A DNA stretch of 64,000 nt from Flaveria trinervia (GCA_025506515.1 CM046456.1:15774294-15838293); one strand, 5' to 3'. Counted from the stretch's first letter, positions 45,901-58,490 are shown. Translations and numbers: made by a program. Notes: generated from the letters alone by a model not told the origin.

Positions 45901-46759
45901 ACTAGACCTATCATCTTCATCAAATAGTGCTTACAATTACGAGTTCGTAACGCTTAGAGACCTAATGTTGGATTGCAACTTCAAGGGAGGCGGTATTCGA
46001 GCCGTTGACGCCCTAAGAACGAGCATCGACAACTGTTACATCGCCCATTTCACCACCACGGGCATCCTAGTACAACGTGGTCACGAGACCTACATCCGCA
46101 ACTCCTTCCTAGGCCAACATATCACCGCGGGCGGGGACCCCAAAGAACGTAACTTCACGGGCACCGCGATAGATCTACAAGGAAACGACAACGCCATCAC
46201 CGATGTCGTCATTTTCTCGGCCCAAGTCGGGATCATGATCTCGGGCCAAGCTAATATTATCACGGGTGTACATTGCTACAATAAGGCGTACGGTTTTGGT
46301 GGGACCGGGATATATATTAACGTACCCGGGATAACTCAAACCCGAATCGTTAACTCTTACTTCGATTACACTGGCATTGTAGCCGAAGACCCCGTGCAAC
46401 TTCATGTTTCGGACTGTTTCTTCCTTGGGGACGCCTTTATTGTTCTTAAGTCGGTCCGTGGAGTCGTAGACGGAGTTAACATCTTAAACAACATGTTTTC
46501 TGGTTCGAACAAAGGGGTCGATATCGTTCAGCTGGATCAAACCGACAAAGAGTTTGATAATATCGGGCGCGTTGTGGTCGATAATAACGTTGTGAACGGG
46601 ATGAATATTAAGGCAACTGTTGCTAGAGGTGTCACACAAGTCAATGGTACCTCATGGACTGTTGATTTTAACGAGATACTTCTTTTTCCTAGAAGAATAA
46701 AATTTGTGCAACATGCTTTGATGACTAATGCAAGTAATTCGTTTCCAAAACTATTTTGA
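42988..46759 (+). CDS. QRT3: QUARTET3-like polygalacturonase (three exons)
   Basis: QRT3-type proteins are secreted pectin-degrading beta-helix enzymes; in Arabidopsis QRT3 loosens the pollen mother cell wall so tetrads separate. Exons, all phase 0: 42,988-43,188, 43,266-43,496 and 45,848-46,759, with GT/AG borders. Exon 2 starts the domain (RVYSVIEYGADPTGETDST, then GGVRISLDGGIYKISRP). Exon 3 has LRTSIDNCYIAHFTT, GHETYIRNSFLGQHITAGGD, NFTGTAIDLQGNDNAITDV and SYFDYTGIVAEDPVQ. About 447 codons. Two oddities: near 46,750 one base seems lost, so a stop at 46,757 replaces the usual ~34-residue tail, which continues in the next frame to 46,856. No signal peptide is in frame, but an ATG at 42,929 gives a hydrophobic 20-residue peptide in another frame. 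Exon 1 has a Ser/Pro hexanucleotide repeat. The family is certain; function and intactness are not. Confidence 0.85.
43130..43182 (+). repeat. (TCATCT)n-(CCATCT)n coding hexanucleotide repeat
   Basis: In-frame repeat at the end of exon 1 of the QRT3-like gene, encoding a Ser run then Ser-Pro pairs. Length is expected to vary among individuals. Confidence 0.8.
43764..44314 (-). mobile_element. Helitron-like element (family 2) in the QRT3-like intron
   Basis: On the minus strand it starts TCTTCATACTTTAATAAAAT at 44,314 and ends ..AAAACTAG at 43,764. It mirrors the element at 44,371-44,928 over its full length (551 versus 558 bp). No coding capacity. Confidence 0.6.
44371..44928 (+). mobile_element. 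Helitron-like element (family 2) in the QRT3-like intron
   Basis: Starts TCTTAGTACTCTAATAAAAG preceded by A, ends CCCGTGTAATATACGAGTTT..AAAACTAG followed by T. TC start, CTAG end, insertion at A|T and a 3' hairpin are Helitron traits. It lies 56 bp from the opposite-facing copy. Confidence 0.6.
45355..45640. repeat. GTCGTATA-rich patch in the QRT3-like intron
   Basis: TAACACCCCAAATTTTTATA (45,356) is followed by about nine GTCGTATA/CCTATA words in both orientations within 250 bp. The TAACACCCC start resembles plant gypsy LTR starts, so it is probably an LTR fragment. No boundaries were found. Confidence 0.4.
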
Positions 46760-46859
46760 GGAATATTACAAATAATCAGGTATTTATTGAGTCGGATGTG
46801 ACGGTTGAAGGAAGCGCATCGGTTACTGTTGATCAAGGTTTAGCGATGTCGAACTAATC

Positions 46860-47700
46860 TTTATAGCGTCAGTTCCTAGATTTTCTAGGGTAATTCATCA
46901 CAACATGCACTCTACACTATAAGACTTTTTAGTCTTTTAGTAATTACGAAGTATACTACTTACCATCAGGCTGACTGATCTTTATATGGTTGGTTATATA
47001 GTTTATTTATTTTATATTATTTTATTTTCAATTTTGTAAAACAGATGGAGTGCACGATCTCAACAAAAAGTTGATGATCACCATGTGCCACATTCAACCA
47101 TGAGTTCGTTTGTTCATGGGTTTTCCTTACAAGTTACATCCTAAAGTTATGTATTTATCTTTGTGGATCTAAGTTCTTTTTTTATTAATTTGATACTTGT
47201 ATACTATTATCATAGTATGTAATGTGATTGTTCTCGTTATATGCTATTGATAGGTGTCATGAGTATTGAGCAATGGTTAGTTGTTATAGTAACGGTTGGT
47301 TTATATCTTAATTATTCTAGTGGGTGATTTCAGATCACCATTATAGTGTGAGGTCGATTGACACACATAAAAAAATATTTAAATGTAATATATTTTTAAC
47401 GGCTAATGGAATAAATATTAATGGGCAACTGATTTATCCAATCATATTTATTACTAGAGTATAAAAATTAAAATTTTAGACGGATACGTCCTGGAAAGAA
47501 AGTTAATTTAAATAAATGTGACATGTAGATTTGAAACCAGAGAGGGATAAAATCAAAAGTTATATGTGCTCTAGTGGTTAAACAATCTTCCTCTAACATT
47601 CACTACAAAGGAAGTTACGTGTTAAACTTTTCTTCTTGCTTTTCTATACCTTGGAATGTTATTATTTATTCTCTCCGATTAATATTTTAATTTGTTTTTA
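46860..47700. other. 3' flank of the QRT3-like gene and spacer
   Basis: The first ~300 bp probably include the gene's 3' untranslated region. The rest is AT-rich without supported features. Confidence 0.4.
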
Positions 47701-47704
47701 GATT

Positions 47705-48302
47705 ATGGTATACTAATTTACAACCCTTTTATGTATAACGATGTTTTATCATATGCATAGAGGGGTTTTTTTAATATATTATTTTTTTATTTTTAACTCA
47801 AAGTTTTTTATACAAAAAAAAAGTTTGCATTGTAACTTTTTAAATTTGACTTTTTTTTTACTTTTAACCCAAAACTTTTTATATTTGGAATTTAATCTTA
47901 CAACCTTTTATATTTTTAATTTTTTTCTTATACTTTTCATATTTCATAAATTTTTGTTTTACATTTCATTTTAAGTTTTGCAAGTTAATATGACACAACA
48001 TGCATGTGAGGTTCAACATGTTTACTTTTCGTTCTAAATCTAGAAAGTTAACATAACAAAATGTGCGTGTGTGGTTTAACATTTTTACGTCTATTTTTCC
48101 TTTTTGACGGGGTCATCACAAGCGCGGGTCTTAAATCAATTTAGTTATATTTTTCTATGTTTTACATTTTGGTCTAAGTTCTTCGAATTAACACATCGCA
48201 ATTTCAGTATTGATGATCGTTAGTGGTAGTGTGACATTGGTGTCATTGGGCACGGACGCACGTTTTTACGCCCCCACCGCAATATAGAAAGCTTAAATCT
48301 AG
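47705..48302 (+). mobile_element. Helitron-like non-autonomous element (family 1), tandem copy 1
   Basis: Runs 'tatactaatttacaaccc' to 'cgcccccaccgcaatatag...aaatCTAG'. Its 3' hairpin is mutated compared with copy 2. It ends four bases before copy 2 starts with a similar 'tatactaattatcaac'. Confidence 0.5.
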
Positions 48303-48305
48303 TTA

Positions 48306-48833
48306 TATATTATACTAATTATCAACTTTTGTGTCCTATTAGAGTTGTACCGTGTGCATTAATGGTTTGTACTCATATTCTTCTTCTTTTTTTATCTTTA
48401 ACTTTTTTATTTTACCCAAAACTTCTACATATTTTACAATTCACCTCAAATATTTTATTACTTTGAACTATGGGGTGCCCTGTACTATTCATAGTTTATA
48501 AAATTTTCATCTTACATTTCTGTTTGAATTTTGCGAGTTAACACGCCGCAACGTGCGTGTGTGGTTTAATATTTTTACGCTTATTTTTTCCATGTTTAAT
48601 GGCTCCGTCGCAACGCGTTGGTCCTACATCGACTTATTGTGTTATATGTTTTAAGCTTCGCATGCGTGGTTTAACACTTTTAGGTCTACTTTTCAATCAG
48701 TTTATTTTTTGTTTTTTATTTCTTTTTTTAATACAAAATTTTCTGATATTGGTGTCGCTAACGGTAGTGTGTCATTAATGTTACTTGACACGATGTTACG
48801 CCCCTCACCGCAACGCGGAGGGTTTAATACTAG
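48306..48833 (+). mobile_element. Helitron-like non-autonomous element (family 1), tandem copy 2
   Basis: The 3' end has CCGCAACGCGG (stem-loop) followed by AGGGTTTAATA and CTAG before T, a canonical Helitron end. The body repeats 'gttaacacgccgcaacgtgcg', 'cgacttat' and 'gtcgctaacggtagtgtg'. Confidence 0.55.
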
Positions 48834-48971
48834 TTATTTCTAAATATAATCAAATCTCTTGTTTTAATTTATTTCTAAACATAATCAAATCTCTTATGTT
48901 AGTTATTTATTATTTATTTAAACTCGTTAATTTTTAAATTAACTTATCTAAATATTTAATTTAATTATATA

Positions 48972-49004
48972 CTATTATTTTACTATTATTATTATATTAT
49001 TATA

Positions 49005-49041
<37 letters not shown>

Positions 49042-49063
49042 TATTATTATTATTATTATTTAT
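48972..49063. repeat. (ATT)n microsatellite
   Basis: About 90 bp of ATT repeats with single-base breaks. Confidence 0.9.
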
Positions 49064-50340
49064 CGTTCATTACGGATTAATTTATTATGATTTCCTACGT
49101 ATGTTGCTGCTAGTTAGCCAAGATTTCACAAATTTGTGTTAAAAATCTACTTTTCATACCTTTTAAAATGACATGATTGCTTTATAAATATAAATTAAAA
49201 AATAAAACAAAAATAGTAAACGTATAACTTTATAGACAAATCCCATATCTGTCATGAATAAAAGAGATGATAAACTAATAAAAATTAATATGCTTTAACT
49301 ATTATCAACACGTTTTGAGCAACTGGTCGTGAATGTTTAGATGAGACGATCACTTTACAATCAAATGTGCTTAAGTATGAGCTACTAGCTAGCAACCAAA
49401 GATAGATAACCTTTTGGGCGAAAATTTTCACCCAAACAACCTTTCATTGTTACAAAATTAGTGGATTTAATGCCAATGATATTGGAATTTGAGATTATGA
49501 ATTTTTTTACAACTATAGCAAAGATGATATACAACAATCTAAAACTTTTGAAAACCTCTCATCATCGGTTCATATGCATCAAGAAAATGAAAATAACAAA
49601 CATAAGATGTTTAAAACCAAAACCTTTATGAAGAAAGTAGCTAAATCTATTGATATAGTGGAGGAACCAAATGGTTCTCCTAAAAGAAATCCACATCAAG
49701 CTATAAGCTCAAGCTAGGTGCTAGCCAATCACCCCATTGTATCCAAGATTAACTTGTAGTAGACTTTAAGAACACTTCTTAGATCCACTAGTAGAGTATG
49801 TATACAAGAAAATAGTAGGGGAAAAACACTCCTAAACCACAAAATTAAACTCAACCACACACTTAGGAAGTTAGTAGTTGTTCTTCTCTTAAAAGAAATC
49901 CACATCAAGAAATCCACATCAAGTTATAAGCTCAAGTTCTTCTCTCCCTTTTGCTTTCCATTCCACAAATAAGTTATTGGGAAATTTTAGTAGCACTTAA
50001 GCAGGGAGTGGACAAGATAAAAATCTCATGAAGTATGTACAATACTTCTATAGTTCTACGTAAATATATTGAATTGACACGGTGTTTTGTTGAAATTGTA
50101 TTAAGCACAGCCTTGATAAAATTACTTAATTTATGACCTTTTATAATCACATATCTATAGTAATATTATTATATATTATGTGTTAGGTATTTAGGTCCAA
50201 TACAACCAATACCACCGACACCCTAAAACCCTCCCTTTACCCGTGCCTATATAAGATGTTTCTTATCAAGAAACGTATGTTATGTATGCTAAGGACAAGA
50301 AAGTAATTTTATACAAAATTTAAGACTTGAAGTAATTATA
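49064..50340. other. Spacer with a short direct repeat, no gene seen
   Basis: 'gaaatccacatcaag.tataagctcaag' occurs near 49,686 and twice in part near 49,896-49,938. A 62-codon minus-strand frame between them is unlikely to be a gene. Confidence 0.45.
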
Positions 50341-50347
50341 AGTGTTA

Positions 50348-50623
50348 GAGCATTCACAACTCATTTCCTATTTTTATCCATATAATTACACTAAAAATCA
50401 CTACTTTTTCTCTCATTTTTAACTTTATCATTATTTTTTCTTTCTCCTTCACTTACAACCACTTAAAATATATTAAAACTATTATATGGTTTTGAATAGT
50501 GATTCCCCAAAATACAGATTGAACAGTAAATTTATCATATCCTTCACTCACAACCACTTATAACCATACCATATAATATAGAAAATACACTCACATAAAT
50601 ATAGAAACCAGTTGTGAATGCTA
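50348..50623. mobile_element. Tourist-like MITE, 276 bp, TTA duplication
   Basis: Terminal inverted repeats GAGCATTCACAAC and TAGCATTCACAAC (12 of 13 equal). Target duplication TTA at 50,345-50,347 and 50,624-50,626, typical of PIF/Harbinger-derived Tourist MITEs. No coding capacity. Confidence 0.85.
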
Positions 50624-50626
50624 TTA

Positions 50627-51640
50627 AAACATATTAGGTTTTCTTTTTTGTTTTTGTCTTTTTAGCTTGTACCACATTTGTGGTTGATGTCAAGATTCAT
50701 AGAGTAGACTATTATAAATAAAAAAATCATCTTACTTGATAAAATTAAACCATTTATGCCCTTTATGTTCTTTTTGGTTAAGTTTCATAAGTAACCACCA
50801 TTTTTTTGTTAATAGAATTTTATTTATCGTAAATCTTTGAAGATTTAACCAAGATTTAAAGCTCACTCAAAAAAGAGCTCATCTCAAGATCAACTCTATT
50901 GTAAACGAGTTGACCTAGCTTGTCTGGTTTGAAACATGTCGGCTTGTGTTTTCCGTCACATCATGCAGGCAACTCTTTAGTATATTATTACATATTTTGA
51001 TAGGGAAACTTTTTTTTAGTAAATAGTATTCTTTATTATTTAGAACATGATTCTCTATTTACATGAAAGTGAAACTTTTATTATATTTTTGTTTCTGTAT
51101 CAATCAGTTAATCACTTATAGAAAAAACTATTATTGCTCTATTAATGGTGGATTAGTCAGTGATCCATCAAAGAAAGATTCGTTGCTAATCTGTCAATGA
51201 ACCATCCGTTAGGCATCCACCATATCTTTCTAGTCGAACTAGTTGTTGGTGATCAGTCAGCATCATCGTTCGTGATCCTTCAAAATTAGGCTTACCACAA
51301 CACAACCATTACCAACATATCACTTGCAGCCTTCTCCATAGGATTCCTAAGGGAATTGTCCATCGATGAAAGCTCTCTGATCGTTGCTTTAGAAAAATAA
51401 TAAAGAAAAATCAAGGAAAATGAGAAAAGAAACCTATAACTTTGTTTCTCACCGGAAACAACTCATTTGTTTTACAACAATTTACACACACAAGCACGAT
51501 TCCTCTAATCCTACTGATCAAATCTCCTTGATCCACTTCACAAAACCTATACAAGACGCTTGAATCTACATGTAAAGGCATGGTATGCATATATATGAAA
51601 TGATTGCAACCAGTAAACCATCTAGAACTAAACTCTAATG
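50627..51640. other. Spacer downstream of the copper ATPase gene
   Basis: AT-rich; the part next to 51,670 should hold the gene's 3' untranslated region. Around 51,120-51,310 several 'gatcc.tca/ttagtcag' words recur, perhaps decayed transposon sequence. Confidence 0.4.
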
Positions 51641-51669
51641 TATAAAAACATATCTAAAATAATGTATGT

Positions 51670-54600
51670 TCACTCCACAGTTATTTGCAGTATAGTAGTA
51701 AGTCTGGGTTTTTTATACCGTCTCAGAAGCAAAGAAGAGCAAACAACACTTACGGATGAGAGTGCCATACAGGCACCTGCAAACCATGGTGGCAATTTTA
51801 ATCTTAACCATGGGAACAAAATTCCCGCTGACACAGGAATCGCGATGACGTTGTAGGCCATTGCAAACACGTAGTTTAAACGGATACGAGCAAATGTTTT
51901 TCGTGAAAGATCTATTGCGGTGATCACATCTTCCAAGTTGTTTTTCATGAGGACGTAGTCTGCAGCCTCTATTGCAATGTCCGTTCCTGCACCAATTGCC
52001 ATCCCCACGTCTGCTGCCACCAAGGCTGGGGAGTCATTGATGCCATCACCCACCATTGCCACTATGCTTCCGTCTTTTTGTAATGAATGGATGACTTCGG
52101 CTTTCCCAGCTGGCATCACCTCTGCCCTTACATCTTGAATGCCAGCCTATAAAATAAAATGGGATTTCATTTTATTTCTAACATGTTAAACAGGTCAATA
52201 TTTTATTAAGAAATTAGCTATGATGGATGAAAGGGTTAAGTTGTGTTTATATATTCAATATAATGAACAAACTAACCTCGTTTGCAACAGCTTTAGCAGT
52301 ACGCCAGTTGTCCCCAGTAACCATGATGGAGCGAACACCCATTTTGAAAAGACCTTCAACGACAACAGCTGCTTCTCTTTTTAGAGGATCTGCAACTCCC
52401 AAAACACCAATGAGTTCAGAATCATATGCCACTAATACCCCAGTCTTTGCGTTTTCTTCAATATCCACCATCACATCTTCAACATCACTTGGAATATTAA
52501 CCCCTTTCTCACGCAGCAAACTTCTGTTTCCAACCTGTTGAAAAATAATAACATATAAGGAACATCTGTAGAATCATCATTCAACAATAAGGTTGGGTAT
52601 TTGGTGGTTAAAACGGGTTGGGTTGACCCGGAAACCCTTGTTTGTCATCTTCTACAAATAATAAATATGATTATAAAAATCATGCTATTACAATAGTAAG
52701 CTAGATGTTATAATATTATATTTAAGAGGTTATATGCACTAAATATATTGCGGATGACCTTAGATAAGTTTGATCGTCTGCCCAATTGACATTTTCCATT
52801 TTTAGCCAAATGTTTGTTACTTGACCAATTTAGAATAGACATAACCCAGGTCGAACCATTCACAACTAAAGTAGTTGCTAATTTGTCTACTGTTTAGTTA
52901 ATGAGTCTCACCAAAATTTGCTTCTCATTGATGTAACACTGAATGCCTTTTCCTGGAATCGCACAGAAATCCACTGTATCAAGAAGCCATCCAATCATTG
53001 TTGCATCATTGATTGCAGTTTGAGAATCTTTGGTCACACTAGGATCCTCAAAGAAATGGAAATGGCAAGCATATTCCAATATTGCTTTTGATAAAGGATG
53101 CTCACTGTTAGCCTGATATAGTTAGATGACTTATTAAGACAATAACTTCACTGTGTGTATGCGCATTCGTTGTTTTTTTAAAGGAAAAACAAGATAGAAG
53201 GAAATTAATGTTTGTAATAATATCTATATACATCTGTAAAAAAATAATTAATTGAGTTTTACCTCTGCAGAAGCGACCAATGTCAAGAACTCTCCACGGC
53301 TCATTCGTGTGAAAAGTTTAACATATGTAACTGCAGCTTTATTTTGAGTTAGAGTCCCGGTTTTATCAAATATCACATAGCGAATCTTTTCAGCCCTCTC
53401 TAATGCATCTCCTCCTTTGATCAGAACACCATTATTGGCTCCAACCCCAGTTGCAACCATGACAGCAGTTGGTGTGGCTAGACCAAGTGAACAAGGACAT
53501 GCAACAACCACCACAGAAATTGAAAACATAAGTGCAAAGTCAAAGTGAGTGCCATTTTGAGGTAGCCAGTCTTGTGGATAAGCTCCAACAACTCCACTAA
53601 AGAACCTACATTAAATTAATTACATTATATTGTAAGAATATTTACCACAACTTTAATATACTGACACATCAGTTACATACCACACCATGAATGTTGCCAT
53701 TGACAAAGCAACAACTGTAGGAACAAAAATGCTTGCAACCTAAAACAGACAAATAAAAGCATTGATGAGTACCCAACATATGCATCAAGTGTATTAATGT
53801 TTATAACTATATGATGTGTACTTACAAAGTCAGCAAACTTCTGGATAGGAGCTTTTGCCATTTGTGCTGTCTCAACCAGTGAAATTATCTGGCTCAAAAC
53901 TGTGTCAGAACCTATTTTTGTAGCTTGAACATGGAGGGAGCCATGTAAGTTTATTGTACCTCCAATAACTAAAGAATTAGTCTCCATCAAAACAGGCGCT
54001 GATTCACCTGTAACCATACTTTGATTCACATAACTTGAACCCGAAACAACTAAACCATCAACTGGAAACTTTGAACCGGGAACAATCTTTAATAAATCAC
54101 CAGGTTGGATCAGTAATGCATCTATTTCCCTTTCTCCAATTACAGCTCCACCTGCCAGAAAGCCAAACCTATAAAAATAAAACTTAATTTCTCAAATGTT
54201 TAAGTATTTGTAACTATTATTACAATACTCTACATACCTTTGTCTTGAATAAGCAGCAATGCTGTTGAAGGTGTAAGTTCTACCAACTTCTTTATAGCAT
54301 CTGATGTTTTTCCTTTTGCTACTGTTTCCAAATACTTCCCAAACAACACAAAAGTTATTAACATTGGACTTGTTTCAAAATATGTTCGCAACCTAAACCC
54401 TGTAATTGCTCCAAATAATAGTGCATAAACAGAATAGAAGTATGCAGCTGAAGTTCCCAGTGCCACCAAAACATCCATGTTTGTTGCACAGTTACGTAAT
54501 GCTCTGAAAGCTGCAAGATAAAAACGCTTCCCAATAACAAACTGAACAAGGCCAACCAACACCACACACAACCAATCACCAATTTGGAATGGTCCAATGT

Positions 54601-56729
54601 GTGAGAGCAATATGGAATCAAGAAAAGGTATATGTGGACATATAAACCGTATTGCAAAGATAGGAACCTGTCATTAAGTGAACTGTCAGCAAGTAAAGGA
54701 AAGCTAGCAAAGATTATGCACCTCAAATGGACCAATATACCCTGAGCTAACCTTCCCATGACCCTTATCAAACTATATTGCTCAATATAAAAGAATTATA
54801 TGATGTGATGGTCTATAAAGGGTCAAGAAAGTAGAACCATTGAGGAATTAATAGGACAAGTTAACGTACTTACACCAAGAGACAAACTGAATAGACATTG
54901 GTGCAACATGTGTGAGGATTCTTCAACACCTTGAGAAACCATCCTCATATAAGGGTTCTTTACACGTATTTCAAAATCCCCAGAGCTTCCTTCATTAATT
55001 GCATCAACCAAGGCTCTGGGACTAAGGATCTCGGTGTCAAAGAGAACATCTAACTCACTTGATGTCTTATTAAAATTGAACTTCCTCACTCCTTTAACGT
55101 TGCACATTATTTCATCTAACATATGCACATTCAAGTTACTAGATATTCCAGTAACTCGTAATATGATTCGATCCTGCCCACTGCTTTGTGCAAGAGAAGC
55201 TTCAAAACCGGCATCTTCAATTGCATTTACAATTTCATCCTTACTGATTATTAAAGGATCATACTCCACTTCCCCTAATGAAGTAGCAAGAGCAACTATA
55301 GCTCTTTTAACACCAGGAAGCTTTCTTAAGATGCCTTCAAGAGAAATAACACAAGCTGCACATGTCATTCCTCGGATTACAAACTGCCCTACTAAAGTTC
55401 CATGTGACTTTGCCTTTGTGGTAGGCTGTACGTGTAGAATTTCTGCCTCAAATCCTGCATCTTCTATTGCATTTTTATATCGTTGTCCTGAACAAACACC
55501 ATAAAGTTTCTTTTGATGAAGAATACCCAAAGTGCAAAAGCATAAACTATAAACAACATACACTTGTGTGGAGTTGAAAGATCAATACTTCTTGTAATGT
55601 AAGGACTATCCCATCAACATTTATAATTGCTAAATATGAATGTTCATAATCTACTCAAGTAGAAGCTAAAATCCTACGGCATCATTAGCTTGCAGTAACT
55701 ATGACCTATTTCCAAGAAACTGATGATTTAAGGTTCCAAACCACAATTGTCAAAGACCCTAGACCAAGAAACTAAGATTGATTTGATGGTATCACAATCT
55801 AATGACAATACAAGATAGAAAACGAAAAAATAGGAAAAAAACTCCAACAGGAATTCTTACAATCAAATTGTAGAAAGTTTTATACGCCATCCTTGGGGTC
55901 TATGAACTTTTGCATTACCAATTCTTGACTGATCTTATTTCATACTAGATTTACATTTTAAAAAGTTTATAGTACTAGAATCAAATAAGAAACAAATTGA
56001 TTTTTGAAGTAAAATGGACCTTTTATAACACTCCAAACTCAATAAACTATTTTATTTAGTTTACAATATAACTCTGTTTCAAAACCAATAACCACATAAA
56101 AAGAAAAATAAAGTTACATCGGACACAAAGACAATACAATTGACAGAATGATAAGATAACAATCTCTAAGATTGGTTTCTACACACTACAAATTAAGAAC
56201 AATCATCAGTGTTCATCTAAATTATCAACACGCGATAAAAGAAACATATTATGTTCATGTTTCATAAAGATTACAATCACACGAACATTCATAGCAAAAC
56301 AACCACAAGGTAAAAAAATTAACAACATAAACCATACATCCATATCACAAATTCCAAATTCATCATGATTCCAAAACCTAAAAAAAAGTAATCACAACTC
56401 ACCTTCACCAAATCAGGATAAAAAACAACATCAGCTTTGTTCTGCAACAACGCCACAGAGGCGCTAACGACGCCATGGAGACTCCTAATTGCTCCTTCAA
56501 CGGCATTCGAACACGCTGCACATGTCATCCCGGTGATTCTCACCTGAATTCTCGTAATGCCTCCTTCATTTCTACTTTTACCGGCGTTATTATCATCATA
56601 ACCATCGTCATAAGCATCTAAAAGCCTAACATCCTCAAGGTTAATGTCGATCGCCGACGACTCACGAACGCCGCCGCTACCGCGCCCCCGGATCTCCGTC
56701 AGCTGGAGGTGTTTGAAGGTTGGCGCCAT
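51670..56729 (-). CDS. RAN1: RAN1/HMA7-type copper-transporting P1B-ATPase (nine exons)
   Basis: Membrane Cu(I) pump; in Arabidopsis RAN1/HMA7 loads copper into the endomembrane system, needed for ethylene receptors. Exons on the minus strand: 56,729-56,403; 55,487-54,874; 54,667-54,238; 54,151-53,826; 53,739-53,681; 53,605-53,263; 53,112-52,912; 52,534-52,277; 52,146-51,670. Borders are GT/AG and phases agree. About 1011 residues, close to the family norm. Exon 1 starts MAPTFKHLQLTEIRG and has metal-binding motif GMTCAAC; exon 2 has a second GMTCAAC and a third, cysteine-less copy. Then TGES (actuator), CPC in VVACPCSLG, DKTGT, SEHP, GDGINDSP, and the C-terminal SSLLLRRYKKPRL. Oddity: in exon 2 an A run near 55,471 has five A where the frame needs six, shifting the frame; with one base more all phases fit. 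Confidence 0.93.
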
Positions 56730-56772
56730 TGATGAACAACAGGCGAACCAAAGGAATTGTGTACAATATCTT

Positions 56773-56800
56773 GTATGTATGTATGTATGTATGTATGTAT
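56773..56800. repeat. (TATG)n microsatellite in the RAN1-type 5' flank
   Basis: Seven TATG units, 44-71 bp upstream of the start codon, probably within the 5' untranslated region. Confidence 0.9.
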
Positions 56801-56829
56801 TTGTGTATGTATCAATGGGGTGAAAACCT

Positions 56830-58490
56830 ACATGTGTGTATGCATATGCCTATCAAAGGAAGATGTTGATAGCAATAACACAAATCACAACAATGACGAT
56901 AAACTTTTGTAGCTATTTTTATAGTTTTCATTGAATAAGCGCAAAGGGTAGTTTCGAATGCTATGTTAACTGGTTGTGTCGGGACGGTTCGGTTTGATTA
57001 TTTTATTCGTTCGATTCGAAATTGAAATGTTTGGTTGTTGGAGTTTCTTAAAAGACGGAATTTTGATTATTTAGTTTCTGCCTCGGTCTTAATTTGATTA
57101 TGAGTCGTTTAATGAGATGATAACTTTTGTCGTTATGTTTCTGTCTTGGTCACCCACATCATAGTTTTTAAGTTATATTTGTTTCAAATTGTTTATTTCA
57201 TGTTACCAAAATTGCTTGTTATTATAATAATCTACAAAATTATCTTTATCTAGTTTCAATTTTCATAATTCTGTTATATTGTGATATTTGGGACCCTACA
57301 CATGTTTTATGTTTTAATGAGTAATGATTTCATGTTATGTGTTAATCATTCATAATTCATTTCTTTTTCTTTCCCTTTCTCTCCCTTCCTCTCCCTTCCT
57401 TTTCTTTTCTTTCCTTTCCTTTTCTTTTCTTTCCCGCCCCGTCCCGTCATCCATTTTCATGAACATTGATTTTTTCTTTCAAAAAGTGTATATTTGATTT
57501 GATCATCTTCATATTCAAATTTAAATCATCATTAAATCTACATTTTTCTAAACTTAAACCTAATATTGGGATCGTAACATTACTCATATGTACATGTATT
57601 AGAAAGGACATGTTATCACCCAATATTGGTTGAACATACAGTGAATTCTTGGTAGCATTCTATCCTTTTTTTAATGGCCAACGAATAATTTTAAACATGG
57701 TCCTCGGGGTAAACCCATTGGCGAAAGATTACCCACACCCACGAACACAGACACCGCTGGTGACCTTGCTCGCCCACCATTGCGAGAGAAACTTATCACC
57801 CAAAGGCCTGGTAAAACCATTTGTCCACTTGGAACAAATTGCACTAGTGAGATTTCAACTCATGGCATTCACTTTGAAAAATCATAAAATGCATCTTCCT
57901 AAACCAGTAGATCTGGCGATAACACTTTACTTATGTTAAGTGATGGACAAGCTTCTTCAACCCTTTTTCTATGCATTGGTCTATATGACCTGATACTTGT
58001 TATATATTATATGAATTTAGGAGTAGCATCCCTCACATACAAAATTTCATGATGTATTTAAAGTTGTTTAAAAATAGACCAAACTTGAAAACTGACAAAG
58101 AAAGAAGAAAATAACTATTAAATGTACCAAAGAAAAATGGGCCACTCGCACATGAGACCCGATATCATGATTAGAGATGACAATTTCTAACTATATACTT
58201 GTAAAAGGAGAATTTACTTTAACATTTACAACCTTCTAATTGTATTTATTTAAAAGAAAATAATAAATCCGTTCCCTGTTCAAAGACTTGGTTGGTAAAA
58301 AGAAGGATCTTATTTAATTAATTTTATAGGTCACAAGGAGGGAAAATAGTTGGTTGCATCAAACCGGAATCGTTTGACACGCACTAAAACACTACCCATT
58401 TGACCCGTTGTTCAACCCAACAAAGTTTAAAACCACAACAAACATCTAGTCATACCCCCAATGTCTTTAAGAAACAAACGCAAACATCGT
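56830..58490. other. Spacer between RAN1-type and ECM4-like genes
   Basis: AT-rich, with a pyrimidine-rich CCTTTTCTTTT tract at about 57,361-57,450. A 96-codon plus-strand frame (57,649-57,939) has a patch 'gcactagtgagattt.aactcatg' that looks like a dispersed repeat, not a gene. It should include the RAN1 promoter (right of 56,730) and the 3' flank of the ECM4-like gene. Confidence 0.4.

Noticed and set aside
51120..51310. Possible CACTA internal repeats near the RAN1 3' flank
   Set aside because: Short recurring words only; no CACTA termini or duplication could be located.
55034..55504. 156-codon plus-strand frame
   Set aside because: It is antisense to RAN1 exon 2, whose motifs, splice sites and phases are clear.
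57649..57939. 96-codon plus-strand frame between RAN1 and the ECM4-like gene
   Set aside because: It looks like a translated dispersed repeat and has no conserved motif; a tRNA gene or SINE was considered here but box A could not be found.
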